Source: CAZGSN01 sp964371655
Lineage (GTDB): Bacteria; Desulfobacterota; Binatia; HRBIN30
Length of the DNA: 28,907 nt
NCBI GenBank assembly: GCA_964371655.1
Contig: CAYJOD010000082.1
Location: 1-28,907, forward strand
Direction: 5' to 3'
Position 1 is the first letter of the stretch, and the number at the start of each line of letters is the position of its first letter. The notes under the pieces are model-generated. The model saw nothing but the letters and a program-made list of their open reading frames with translations, was not told the origin of the DNA and did no database searches. Positions 1 through 6,056 of this stretch are shown one piece after another. Made by a program: the position numbers and the translations under genes.

Positions 1-1
1 C

Positions 2-262
2 ATCCCTTCCGGGCCCGTCAACGACTACGCCGATCTCGCCGGCGACCCGCAGGTCGTCGCCAATGGATATCTGGTGGACGTCAGGGACACGACCGGCGGG
101 ACAGCGCGGATGGTCGGCCCCGCCGTCGATCTGAGCGCCAGCCCGGCGAGCATTAGATCCACCGCGCCGGAACTGGGGCAGCACACGGAGGAGGTGCTGC
201 TGGAGCTGGGCTACGGCTGGGATGCGATCGCGTCGCTCCGCGAGGGGCGCGCGATCCTGTAA
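2..262 (+). CDS. CaiB/BaiF-type (class III) CoA transferase, C-terminal fragment
   Basis: The frame is open from base 2 to a TAA at 260-262, so the gene begins upstream of the window and only the last 86 residues are present. The fragment reads IPSGPVNDYADLAGDPQVVA, followed by NGYLVDV, then a short tail ending in REGRAIL. The pattern IPxGPVN, then DPQV, then a VxVxD strand is characteristic of the C-terminal part of class III CoA transferases. In that family it is followed by a GxHTEEVLxELGY segment, also present here as GQHTEEVLLELGYGWDAI. Family members move CoA between a donor thioester and an organic acid in the cytoplasm. The acid used here cannot be told from the fragment, and the catalytic Asp lies outside the window. 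It is followed 46 bp later by an epoxide-hydrolase-like gene, which suggests a degradation cluster. Confidence 0.85.
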   Translation: MPSGPVNDYADLAGDPQVVANGYLVDVRDTTGGTARMVGPAVDLSASPASIRSTAPELGQHTEEVLLELGYGWDAIASLREGRAIL

Positions 263-308
263 TTGCGAGCTTGAGGTCAAAGCACGAGCTTAGAGAGGGA
301 GCGATCTG

Positions 309-692
309 ATGACTGCTGCAAACGAAAGCTTGATCCGCGAGTTCTGCGCCGCGTTCGCCCGGCGCGACGTCGATGAACTGCTGATGTTTTTCACCGACGA
401 CGCGGTCTATCACAACATGCCCATGCGACCCGTGCAGGGGAAGGCGGCGATCCGCGGCGTGCTGGACATGTTCCTCAAACCGGCGCAGGCCGTCGACTTC
501 GCGGTGCTCCATATCGCGACAGTAGGCGACACCGTCCTGACGGAGCGCCTGGATACCTTCGACATCGGCGCGCGCCGCGTGGAACTGCCGATCGCGGGCA
601 TCTTCGACCTGCGCGATGGCAAGATAGCCGCCTGGCGCGACTACTTCGATCTGGCGACGTGGACGAAACAGGCCAGCCCTTCGGCGGGCTGA
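309..692 (+). CDS. Limonene-1,2-epoxide hydrolase-like (SnoaL/NTF2-fold) enzyme
   Basis: This is a 127-residue single-domain protein preceded by a GAGAGGGAG ribosome binding site. It has the active-site layout of the limonene-1,2-epoxide hydrolase family: Tyr34 and Asn36 in YHNMP, Arg80 and Asp82 in ERLDTF, and Asp111 in WRDYFD. The Asn-to-Arg spacing (44) and Arg-to-Asp spacing (2) match those I recall for the Rhodococcus enzyme. That enzyme uses an Asp-Arg-Asp triad to add water to an epoxide in one step. The true substrate is unknown, because many SnoaL-like relatives act on other small molecules. It lies between a CoA transferase and a thioesterase-like gene, which suggests a role in degrading a cyclic or terpenoid-like acid. 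The end overlaps the alternative start of the next gene by 34 bp. Confidence 0.75.
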   Translation: MTAANESLIREFCAAFARRDVDELLMFFTDDAVYHNMPMRPVQGKAAIRGVLDMFLKPAQAVDFAVLHIATVGDTVLTERLDTFDIGARRVELPIAGIFDLRDGKIAAWRDYFDLATWTKQASPSAG

Positions 693-1036
693 GCGGAAGC
701 GCGGCGGAGTCCTTCAGCGTCAGGACGGCACCCATGGAAGAACGTTCGATTCGCGTCCCGGTCCATGGCCCGGCGGGCCTGCTCGGTGATTTCACCGGCG
801 GCGTGGTCGAGGCGCTCCAGGCGGCCGTGCGTCAGGCAGTCGGTGACGGCGAGCTCACGCTGATCGAGGTCCAGGTGCGCGCCTTGGAGCCGTCGTTGGC
901 AGATGAAAGGGCCATAACCTTGACCGCGCAGTGCCTGCGCCGGGGCAGCAACATCGTCTTCGCCCGCGCCGAAGTCGCGGCCGCCAATGGCCGCGTCGTC
1001 GCGCTGGCAACGGCCACGTTCGCGCGTGCGAGGTGA
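659..1036 (+). CDS. Hotdog-fold (PaaI-like) thioesterase family protein, short
   Basis: The frame starts with GTG at 659, inside the previous gene. An ATG at 734 gives a 100-residue version beginning MEERSIRVPV. I cannot choose firmly, because neither has a strong ribosome binding site. The C-terminal half has the strand pattern of PaaI-type hotdog domains: a strand with LTLIEVQVRALEP, then ITLTAQCLRRGSNIVFARAEV, then NGRVVALATATFA. Members hydrolyse acyl-CoA thioesters, usually as dimers or tetramers. The N-terminal part lacks the usual helix with its conserved Asn/Asp/Glu near GGxxxxLxD, although GDFTGGVVEAL may be a remnant of it. The protein is shorter than typical members (about 140 residues), so activity is uncertain. 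It most likely acts with the preceding CoA transferase and hydrolase. Confidence 0.6.
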   Translation: MDETGQPFGGLSGSAAESFSVRTAPMEERSIRVPVHGPAGLLGDFTGGVVEALQAAVRQAVGDGELTLIEVQVRALEPSLADERAITLTAQCLRRGSNIVFARAEVAAANGRVVALATATFARAR

Positions 1037-1154
1037 CTTCCTCACGATGCAGCAAGTCGCCGATCGACGGATGGCTAGTGCCGTGAACCTCACTCTGGAT
1101 GTTTCAGGGACTCGCGGTTTCTGCGAATCGCATCATGGGGCGGCGGCGTGAAGG

Positions 1155-1931
1155 CTACGGGTACAAGTGCCGCGCGGCGGCTGCGTCGCGGTCCGCCAAC
1201 ACGGGGCGGCACTGGTTGTACGGAAACATGATGCTTTGGCCGTCGCCTTGCTGGTGGTCCAGTCCGATCATGTGCCCCAGCTCGTGCGTGATCGTGGACA
1301 CCGTGCAGGCGGGTTCGGTGGCCCGCGGCCAGGCGGGCTCCAGCGCGATGTCGCCGCCGTCGATCACCGATGATCCGTAGACGCGCTTCGCCCAGCCGAT
1401 CGCGCCGCCGGAGATGTGCCCCCAGCCGATGACGTTCCCGCCGCCCTGCGAGACACCGGCGCCTGGGCACTGGCCACTGATCGAGAGCGGAATGCTGCCT
1501 GACGTCGCCGTCTGCCACAGATCGAGTGCGGCGCGTGCTTGTTCGAGGAGCGGAGGAGCGAGCGCAGGGCCGCCAACGGGATCGACGCAGAACACGAGCA
1601 TCGCGCCGGCCCGTGCACCGTTGAACGCGTATCCGGCCGGCGCCGGCGGGCGGGCGGCTTCCGTGGCCTGCGCCGCGACCGCCTCTAGGTACCGCCGCTC
1701 CTGCGGCGTGAACACGCGCTGGCGCGTCCTCCCGGGCGCCACCAGCATGACAATGCTGGCGATGATCACGACCACGATGCCGATCGCGAGCACCATCAAC
1801 GAAGCGCCGAGAAGAGACCCGGCCAGGGCCGGACTGCCTCCAGCCTGTCGCAAGTGGGGGCTCCTGCGATACCGCGCAACCTGGCGACAGCGGTAGTAGC
1901 GGGAAGAATTCAGGGCGGGCGAGCGTTTCAT
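1155..1931 (-). CDS. Membrane-anchored metzincin/matrixin-like zinc protease
   Basis: The chosen ATG at 1931 gives 258 residues. The frame stays open further upstream, but that part is Arg-rich and overlaps the neighbouring gene. A single hydrophobic segment lies at about residues 37-65 after an Arg-rich cytoplasmic tail, so the catalytic domain is predicted to be outside the membrane. The zinc site is HELGHMIGLDH at residues 216-226, matching HExxHxxGxxH. SIMFP at about 233-237 is a good Met-turn, which places it with metzincins such as matrixins. Upstream of the site, residues such as DGGDIALEP resemble the end of a metzincin active-site cleft. The substrate is unknown. It lies 50 bp behind the Gp88-like gene on the same strand, probably co-transcribed. 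On mobile elements, such proteases can remodel surface proteins, but that role is inference. Confidence 0.75.
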   Translation of the reverse strand: MKRSPALNSSRYYRCRQVARYRRSPHLRQAGGSPALAGSLLGASLMVLAIGIVVVIIASIVMLVAPGRTRQRVFTPQERRYLEAVAAQATEAARPPAPAGYAFNGARAGAMLVFCVDPVGGPALAPPLLEQARAALDLWQTATSGSIPLSISGQCPGAGVSQGGGNVIGWGHISGGAIGWAKRVYGSSVIDGGDIALEPAWPRATEPACTVSTITHELGHMIGLDHQQGDGQSIMFPYNQCRPVLADRDAAAARHLYP

Positions 1932-1981
1932 GGTGGAAGCAAGGTAGGGCGGCGACGGCGAGCTACGTAATTGGCGGACCG

Positions 1982-2728
1982 TCAAGCGGCGCGTCCGCGA
2001 CGCCGAGGACCCGAGACTGCGGCCGCGGACAGCGCCCGCAGCGCCTTGCTCTTGCTGCCCGCGCTGCCGTGTGCGGCGAACGCGATCGTGATGCCAGCCT
2101 CGCGCAGGTAGTCGTCGCGCATGCACAATTTGCATGACTCACATGACGTGCCAATCGTCTGTGCGGGGCAGGGGAGGATCTTCTGGCGCCCGATCCGGTG
2201 GAGGCGCTTCGTGGTGTGCTCGGGCACGACGAGCGCCGTGGCGTAGCCCCGGTGCCTAGCATCTGCAACGTCGCCCGCGTTCTCGCAACTCGCCAGCACG
2301 CTGATCGACCCCCAGACCCTTCGGGGAAGACACGACCACGCGTGCGTGTAGCTCCAGGTGGCCTTCGCATGCCGTGACGAGTAGCGACGGGCCGCGGCGG
2401 CGAGCAGCCTCGTGCCTTCCACGGTCGCACTGTCGCCGACGACGTGTAGGCGAAGGTCGCGTTCGCCGGTCAGGCTGTCGATCATCTCGGCCTCCTGCTG
2501 CGCGATCTCGATCCGGGTCATCGTTGTGGCGACACCGCGGTTCAACGGCTTGACGATGTTGCCGCCGAGGAACCCGTTCTGCGCGAAGCAGCCGGAGTCG
2601 AGGAACGCGCATGAATCCGGGCAGCTCTGTTGCGCGACGTACGTGGCGCTGACGGCGCCCAGCTTCGGGTTTGCGGTTGACTCGACGGCGTAGACGGCGC
2701 GGCGAGCTCTTCGTGTCGAAATCGGCAT
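1982..2728 (-). CDS. Cys-rich phage/plasmid protein resembling the mycobacteriophage Gp88 family
   Basis: The start is firm: GGAGGT (2734-2739, minus strand) lies 5 nt before the ATG. The protein has 248 residues. The N-terminal part has a Cys cluster of the form CPDSCAFLDSGCFAQNG. The C-terminal part has a second cluster, TSCESCKLCM, followed by an FAAHG motif. In between lies DLRLHVVGDSA, then YTHAW and a segment SISVLASCENAGD. This arrangement recalls the Gp88-type proteins of actinobacteriophages and plasmids, whose biochemical function I do not know. The paired Cys clusters suggest a metal or iron-sulfur centre. The basic C-terminal tail (RRRGRAA) could bind nucleic acid. It leads a two-gene minus-strand unit with the protease downstream. 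The family is associated with mobile elements, which supports a mobile origin for this region. Confidence 0.6.
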   Translation of the reverse strand: MPISTRRARRAVYAVESTANPKLGAVSATYVAQQSCPDSCAFLDSGCFAQNGFLGGNIVKPLNRGVATTMTRIEIAQQEAEMIDSLTGERDLRLHVVGDSATVEGTRLLAAAARRYSSRHAKATWSYTHAWSCLPRRVWGSISVLASCENAGDVADARHRGYATALVVPEHTTKRLHRIGRQKILPCPAQTIGTSCESCKLCMRDDYLREAGITIAFAAHGSAGSKSKALRALSAAAVSGPRRRGRAA

Positions 2729-3004
2729 GGCGTACCTCCGATTTCGACGCTAGTGGCCGGGCCGACGCACAGTAAGTGGCCCAGAGGAAACGCGTCTCCG
2801 GTAATGCCGAATTTCGTCGAGGTCCTGCAGCGCGACGCGGCGTGCGCCAAGAGGGACGGCGTGCAAGATGACGTGTAGGGCGCGGTCGTCGGCGCGGCGA
2901 TCGTGCGACTAGGCACGTGCTACGACGGTCCGGATCTGTCAATAACGTTCGTGGGAACTACAACTAGCGGGAAGGTGGAGGCGTAGGTCGCGACGCTATG
3001 CGAC
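2729..3004. other. Gene-free stretch upstream of the structured RNA
   Basis: Apart from the ribosome binding site of the Gp88-like gene at 2734-2739 (minus strand), I see no convincing gene, RNA or repeat. Overlapping open frames on the minus strand here are Arg/Pro-rich and have no usable start signal. The stretch should contain the minus-strand promoter for the Gp88-like gene, but I could not pick a good -35/-10 pair. Confidence 0.4.
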
Positions 3005-3029
3005 ATCGCGCGAAAAAAGATCGCGCGAA
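3005..3029 (+). promoter_or_regulatory. Tandem palindromic operator (two ATCGCGCGAA copies)
   Basis: The 10-mer ATCGCGCGAA occurs at 3005-3014 and again at 3020-3029, 15 bp apart. Each copy contains the perfect 8-bp palindrome TCGCGCGA, and they are separated by an A-rich spacer. The second copy ends 4 bp before the -35 box of the promoter at 3033. The position and symmetry fit an operator for a dimeric regulator acting on that promoter. The regulator is unknown; the HTH proteins at 8244 and 11852 are candidates only by proximity. Confidence 0.5.
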
Positions 3030-3032
3030 CCG

Positions 3033-3061
3033 TTGACACATAGCCAGAGCGGCGCTAATCT
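3033..3061 (+). promoter_or_regulatory. Strong sigma-70-type promoter
   Basis: A perfect -35 box TTGACA (3033-3038) is followed by exactly 17 bp and then TAATCT (3056-3061) as the -10 box. Transcription would start near 3067-3069 and run straight into the structured RNA. This is one of the two best promoter matches in the window. Confidence 0.75.
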
Positions 3062-3067
3062 AGTGGT

Positions 3068-3311
3068 CCCTAGGAACTGAATAGAGGACGGCGTGTCAGG
3101 CCCATTCGTCGCGAGGAGCGATCAATGGGCTTTTGTGTAACACCGCCGTCTACTGGGCGTCTTCCGTCCAGTGCGGACGGACCGGCGGGGGCAGCCGCAG
3201 GCCTGATTGGGGAATGGTCTGACACGCCGTCCCGGGTGCTAGCTGCCCCCGCATCCGTCTTCTCCCACTCCCGATCAAACGTAGAGACCGTCGCCCATGC
3301 TGGCGACGGTC
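3068..3311 (+). ncRNA. Candidate structured RNA with long closing stem and pseudoknot
   Basis: Exact complementary arms are visible by eye. A 14-bp closing stem pairs 3086-3099 with 3219-3232. Stacked directly on it is a hairpin pairing 3100-3106 with 3124-3130 (GCCCATT/AATGGGC), with an inner TCGC/GCGA. A second arm has an inner hairpin pairing 3164-3169 with 3175-3180, and an outer CCGCCG/CGGCGG pairing 3143-3148 with 3183-3188. A 9-bp match, GGGGGCAGC (3187-3195) with GCTGCCCCC (3242-3250), crosses the closing stem and would form a pseudoknot; it competes for two bases with the outer pair. A 10-bp hairpin with a CATGCT loop spans 3286-3311, and CCCGATC/GATCGGG flanks it. The element follows a near-consensus promoter and holds no convincing reading frame. 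It could be an independent RNA or the long leader of the deaminase-fold gene at 3501. I do not recognise it as tmRNA, RNase P, SRP or 6S RNA. Confidence 0.6.
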
Positions 3312-3500
3312 GTCGTTCGTTCATCGATCGGGTCAATCGCGCACATTCGCGAGCATCGGGAGCATCCTCGCTTCACCAACAAGCTGAGACTATACGCCCA
3401 GAGCGGTCGCTGGTCAACTCATTTGAGTACACCAAGCCTCTCAATATCCCAGATCTCGTCAATATGTCAAGTACGAACCTGTCGGTCAAAGGAGGCTCCA
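3312..3500 (+). other. Spacer between structured RNA and deaminase-fold gene
   Basis: No gene is apparent. ATCGGGAG at 3355-3362 can pair with CTCCCGAT near 3270, as an alternative to the GATCGGG pairing near 3325, so two exclusive folds are possible. A near-perfect ribosome binding site, AAAGGAGG (3488-3495), sits 5 nt before the GTG at 3501. Confidence 0.4.
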
Positions 3501-4286
3501 GTGCAGCGTGGAACTGATGGTCTTGAAGAGTTGGTGATGCGTCAATCGCCGGACGACGTCATCCCGTGGCTGGAGGCGTACGCGGACCCCGGAGACGCGA
3601 CGGGGCTCTTCCGGCGATGGGGCGCCGTCCACACGGCCGACGACCGGATGCGGGCCCTTACCGTCGTCAGCCAGAGGAACCGCACGCTGACCGACCTGGC
3701 GGCCGAGGTCATGGGGCGGGACGGGCACGTTCGGCTCGACCGGTACGTCGGCTGCTGCGGCATCCACAAGCTCGTCCGCAAAGGTGACATAACGATCGAG
3801 CCCTTCGACCCGAAGCTCGTTCGCGTGGACGCCATCGACTTGCGGCTGGGCAACGTGCGGTGGGTGCGCCGTAGAGGGCGCCGGATATTGCACCCGGTGG
3901 AGATCACGACGGACACGTACCGTGACATGTTCGAGGCGGTGCCGCTCAGCGCGACCAGCCCGCTGTGGCTGCCGCCCGGCGGCTTCGCGATCACCGAGAC
4001 GCTGGAGCGGATCAAGCTTTCGAAGAGGGTCGGTCTCCGGTTCGACAACACGAGCCGGCAGGCGCGGATCGGCCTTGAGGTCGTGCTCGCCAAGCACATC
4101 CACGCCGGCAGCCGAGGCGCCACGATGCTCGAGTTCTACAACCGCGGTGACGACGACGTGGTGCTAACGCCGGGCGACGTCGTCGCGCAGGTCTTCGTGT
4201 ACATGGTGGACGGAAACCACGCCGGGCATGGCCTGAACGGTATGCCGATGCCGCTCGGCCAGACCACGTCCGCGGCCTGCCGGTGA
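3501..4286 (+). CDS. dCTP deaminase/dUTPase-fold protein with N-terminal extension
   Basis: The start is the GTG at 3501, directly behind AAAGGAGG, giving 261 residues. Residues 90-260 match the dCTP deaminase/trimeric dUTPase fold. The signs are LVRKGDITIEPFD, then VDAIDLRLGN at about 110-118, SRQARIGLEV at 185-194, TMLEFYN at 208-214 with Glu211 at the position of the catalytic Glu of Dcd, and LTPGDVVAQV at 222-231. Family members make dUTP or dUMP from dCTP, or hydrolyse dUTP. Which reaction occurs here cannot be read off, because the HIHAG segment replaces the usual GFxG-type loop. The first 80 or so residues are an extension I do not recognise. Similar enzymes serve phage nucleotide metabolism, and some bacterial dCTP deaminases act in antiphage defence. 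The position behind a structured RNA is unusual. Confidence 0.7.
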   Translation: MQRGTDGLEELVMRQSPDDVIPWLEAYADPGDATGLFRRWGAVHTADDRMRALTVVSQRNRTLTDLAAEVMGRDGHVRLDRYVGCCGIHKLVRKGDITIEPFDPKLVRVDAIDLRLGNVRWVRRRGRRILHPVEITTDTYRDMFEAVPLSATSPLWLPPGGFAITETLERIKLSKRVGLRFDNTSRQARIGLEVVLAKHIHAGSRGATMLEFYNRGDDDVVLTPGDVVAQVFVYMVDGNHAGHGLNGMPMPLGQTTSAACR

Positions 4287-4533
4287 CTAGGCGTGATCGC
4301 GGCGCGTGCCGCGAGCGCCACGCTCACGTGACAAGGAGGTACCACTGGAAGGACGCGTAACCAGCCATTCGTGGAAATGGCAACTGCGGACGCTGCTGTA
4401 ACAGCGTCCGCAGCCAAAAGCGGCCCCGGATGTCGCCAGGGTCCACCTCAACTGAAATTATACACCTCTGGCGGCACCCGGGATCTGGTTCGAGCCCGGG
4501 TCTCTTCATGCCCTGTAGCGAAGGAGAACAAAC
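4287..4533 (+). other. Array of four hairpins with a possible leader reading frame
   Basis: This gap leads into the FHA-tubulin operon. Four consecutive hairpins are visible: GCCATT/AATGGC (4364-4369 with 4376-4381); a perfect 12-bp stem (4384-4395 with 4402-4413, loop CTGTAA); a 9-bp stem with one G-U pair (4431-4439 with 4468-4476); and ACCCGGG/CCCGGGT (4476-4482 with 4495-4501). A consensus-like AAGGAGGT at 4333-4340 is followed 4 nt later by CTG (4345), opening an 18-codon frame that includes Trp-Lys-Trp. Its TAA (4399-4401) lies in the loop of the 12-bp hairpin. This looks like an attenuation-type leader, but the CTG start makes translation uncertain. A GC-rich hairpin at about 4294-4321, just after the deaminase-fold gene, may end upstream transcription, although it lacks a T run. 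Confidence 0.45.
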
Positions 4534-5304
4534 GTGAAAAAGGGCAGACAACGTCAGAGCAGTGCGCCGTGGCGCAAGGCTTGCGCCGCCGTGGCACTAT
4601 CAGCGCTCATCATCGCCGGCACGGCGACGACGGCGCTCGCCGACCGGAACTGTCTGGACAACGCGGGGGCGCTCACCGTGCCGGCGGGCGGTGACTACAC
4701 CGACCCGAATGGCACCTGGACCTGCGAACCTGGCAACCCGGCCGCGACGGTCGGTGGCTGGGTACTGCGTCCGAACGACCTAGCGCCGTCGCCCACGGCA
4801 ACGGTCGCCGCAGCCCCAGCGCCACCGACGAAATCACCGGCGTCGACAGCCTCATTGCCTGTGTTCATGAGCTCTTGGCCTTTCCGAGCCGGTGCTGCTG
4901 CCGCCTGTGTGGCCGCGCTCGGCGGCGTCATCTTCGCCATCGGCAAACTGCGGGCGCCGGCGCTGTCAGGCACGCTGCGGATGTCGACCGGCCAACGTGT
5001 CGACCTTTCGGCTCACGGGCGCCGCGCGTCCATCGGCGAGAACGGCGCCATCAAGGTAGGTGGCCAACAGGTCGCCGCCCGTCACGCGACCCTGCGTGCG
5101 CATCGCGACGGCTCCGTCCGAATCGGACCTCTGGACGGCGATGTCTGGGTCGAGCGGCGCGGCCTGCGCCAGCTCGTTCGCCAGCCGCGGCAGCTCGCGG
5201 ACGGCGACGTGCTCGCGCTCGGCGACACCACGTTCACCTACCACAATCTGGCCGCCGCGCGACCGGCGCCGGAGGAGAAATCGAGGCCCGCATGGATGGC
5301 ATGA
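4534..5304 (+). CDS. Membrane-anchored FHA-domain protein
   Basis: The GTG start lies 7 nt after AAGGAG, giving 256 residues. A Sec signal is clear: a basic start (MKKGRQRQ), a hydrophobic core at about 16-33, and a likely ATTALA/D cleavage after residue 36. A small extracytoplasmic part follows, with Cys40 and Cys64 as a probable disulfide, then a Pro/Ala/Thr linker. A transmembrane segment lies at about 118-137. The C-terminal residues 145-245 form an FHA-like domain, with ASIGENG near the first strands, RHATLRAHRDGSVRIGPLDG in the core and LADGDVLALGDTTFTYHN at the end. FHA domains bind phosphothreonine peptides in the cytoplasm. No kinase gene is visible in the window. The gene starts a tightly coupled operon and overlaps the tubulin-like gene, so it is a good candidate for anchoring that protein at the membrane. 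Confidence 0.75.
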   Translation: MKKGRQRQSSAPWRKACAAVALSALIIAGTATTALADRNCLDNAGALTVPAGGDYTDPNGTWTCEPGNPAATVGGWVLRPNDLAPSPTATVAAAPAPPTKSPASTASLPVFMSSWPFRAGAAAACVAALGGVIFAIGKLRAPALSGTLRMSTGQRVDLSAHGRRASIGENGAIKVGGQQVAARHATLRAHRDGSVRIGPLDGDVWVERRGLRQLVRQPRQLADGDVLALGDTTFTYHNLAAARPAPEEKSRPAWMA

Positions 5305-6056
5305 ACGCAAAGATCAACGATGCGAAGGCGCCCGAGCTGATCCTGCAGCCCGTAAAGACGATGGTGGCCGTGTCCGGAGGCGCCGGCATGCTCACCGGCA
5401 CGTACGTGAAGGCGAACGCAGACGGCGATCCTGCGTTCGCCTTCGTCGGCGCCGACGTGATGGCGATGGCGCCCACCGTCATGTTCAACGACGGCACCCG
5501 CGTGCGGCCCGTCCAGTTCGAACGCGAGCTGGAGTACGTCCGCCTGGGCGCCGACATGGATCTCGCGGCGGCGTGGGCGACGTTGCGTGAGCACGGTGCG
5601 GCCCGGTCCGATCTGGCGCACGTCCTGCGGCGGCTGCGCGGCGCGCCGCCGGCCTCCGTGGAGATTGGCACCGAGGCTCGCCGCCTGCTCGCGTACGCCG
5701 CCTTCCTGTGGTCGCGGCGTGAAGTGGAGGCCGCCGTCGAACGCGCCCTGCGGCGCCTCAGCGACGTCCGGCTCAAGGACCGCAACGGCACGATCATCGA
5801 CAACGCGCCGGTGAACGTGCTGTTCATCGCCAGTACGGCAGGCGGCGTCGGGTCGGGCACGATCTACCCGTTCGCGGGGCTCGTGAAGCAGGTGATGGAC
5901 CGCCTTGGCATGCCCGTCCACCGCAGCCTCTTCAGCTACCTCGCCATCGGCCCCTCGGCGTTTCCACCGACGGAACAGCGGCTGTCCAACAGCTTCGAGA
6001 CCCTGCGGGACATAGAGCTCGCGCAGAAGAAGGGAGTGGTGTTGTGCCACGGATAA
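5292..6056 (+). CDS. Tubulin-like GTPase, N-terminal (nucleotide-binding) part
   Basis: The chosen ATG at 5292 overlaps the FHA gene by 13 bp; a second ATG at 5301 would give an ATGA overlap. The protein has 254 residues. STAGGVGSG at about 181-189 corresponds to the GGGTGSG phosphate-binding loop of tubulin/FtsZ proteins, here with Val for Thr. An N-terminal Gly-rich turn, AVSGGAGMLTG (26-36), and DPAFAFVGADV (46-56) fit the start of the Tubulin_2-type family, which is distinct from FtsZ and TubZ. After residue 240 the frame ends abruptly within what should be the middle of the protein. The rest of the family-like sequence continues in the next frame, at 6044. Polymer formation is expected from the family but not shown. 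The split may be a frameshift or a genuine two-gene arrangement. Confidence 0.7.
   Translation: MDGMNAKINDAKAPELILQPVKTMVAVSGGAGMLTGTYVKANADGDPAFAFVGADVMAMAPTVMFNDGTRVRPVQFERELEYVRLGADMDLAAAWATLREHGAARSDLAHVLRRLRGAPPASVEIGTEARRLLAYAAFLWSRREVEAAVERALRRLSDVRLKDRNGTIIDNAPVNVLFIASTAGGVGSGTIYPFAGLVKQVMDRLGMPVHRSLFSYLAIGPSAFPPTEQRLSNSFETLRDIELAQKKGVVLCHG

Noticed and set aside
3068..3500. tmRNA, RNase P, 6S or SRP RNA
   Set aside because: The conserved sequence blocks of these RNAs were not found in the region.
4476..4507. tRNA T-arm-like sequence GGTTCGAGCCC near a hairpin
   Set aside because: No matching acceptor stem, anticodon arm or CCA end is found upstream or downstream, so a tRNA gene or tRNA-end attachment site is not supported.
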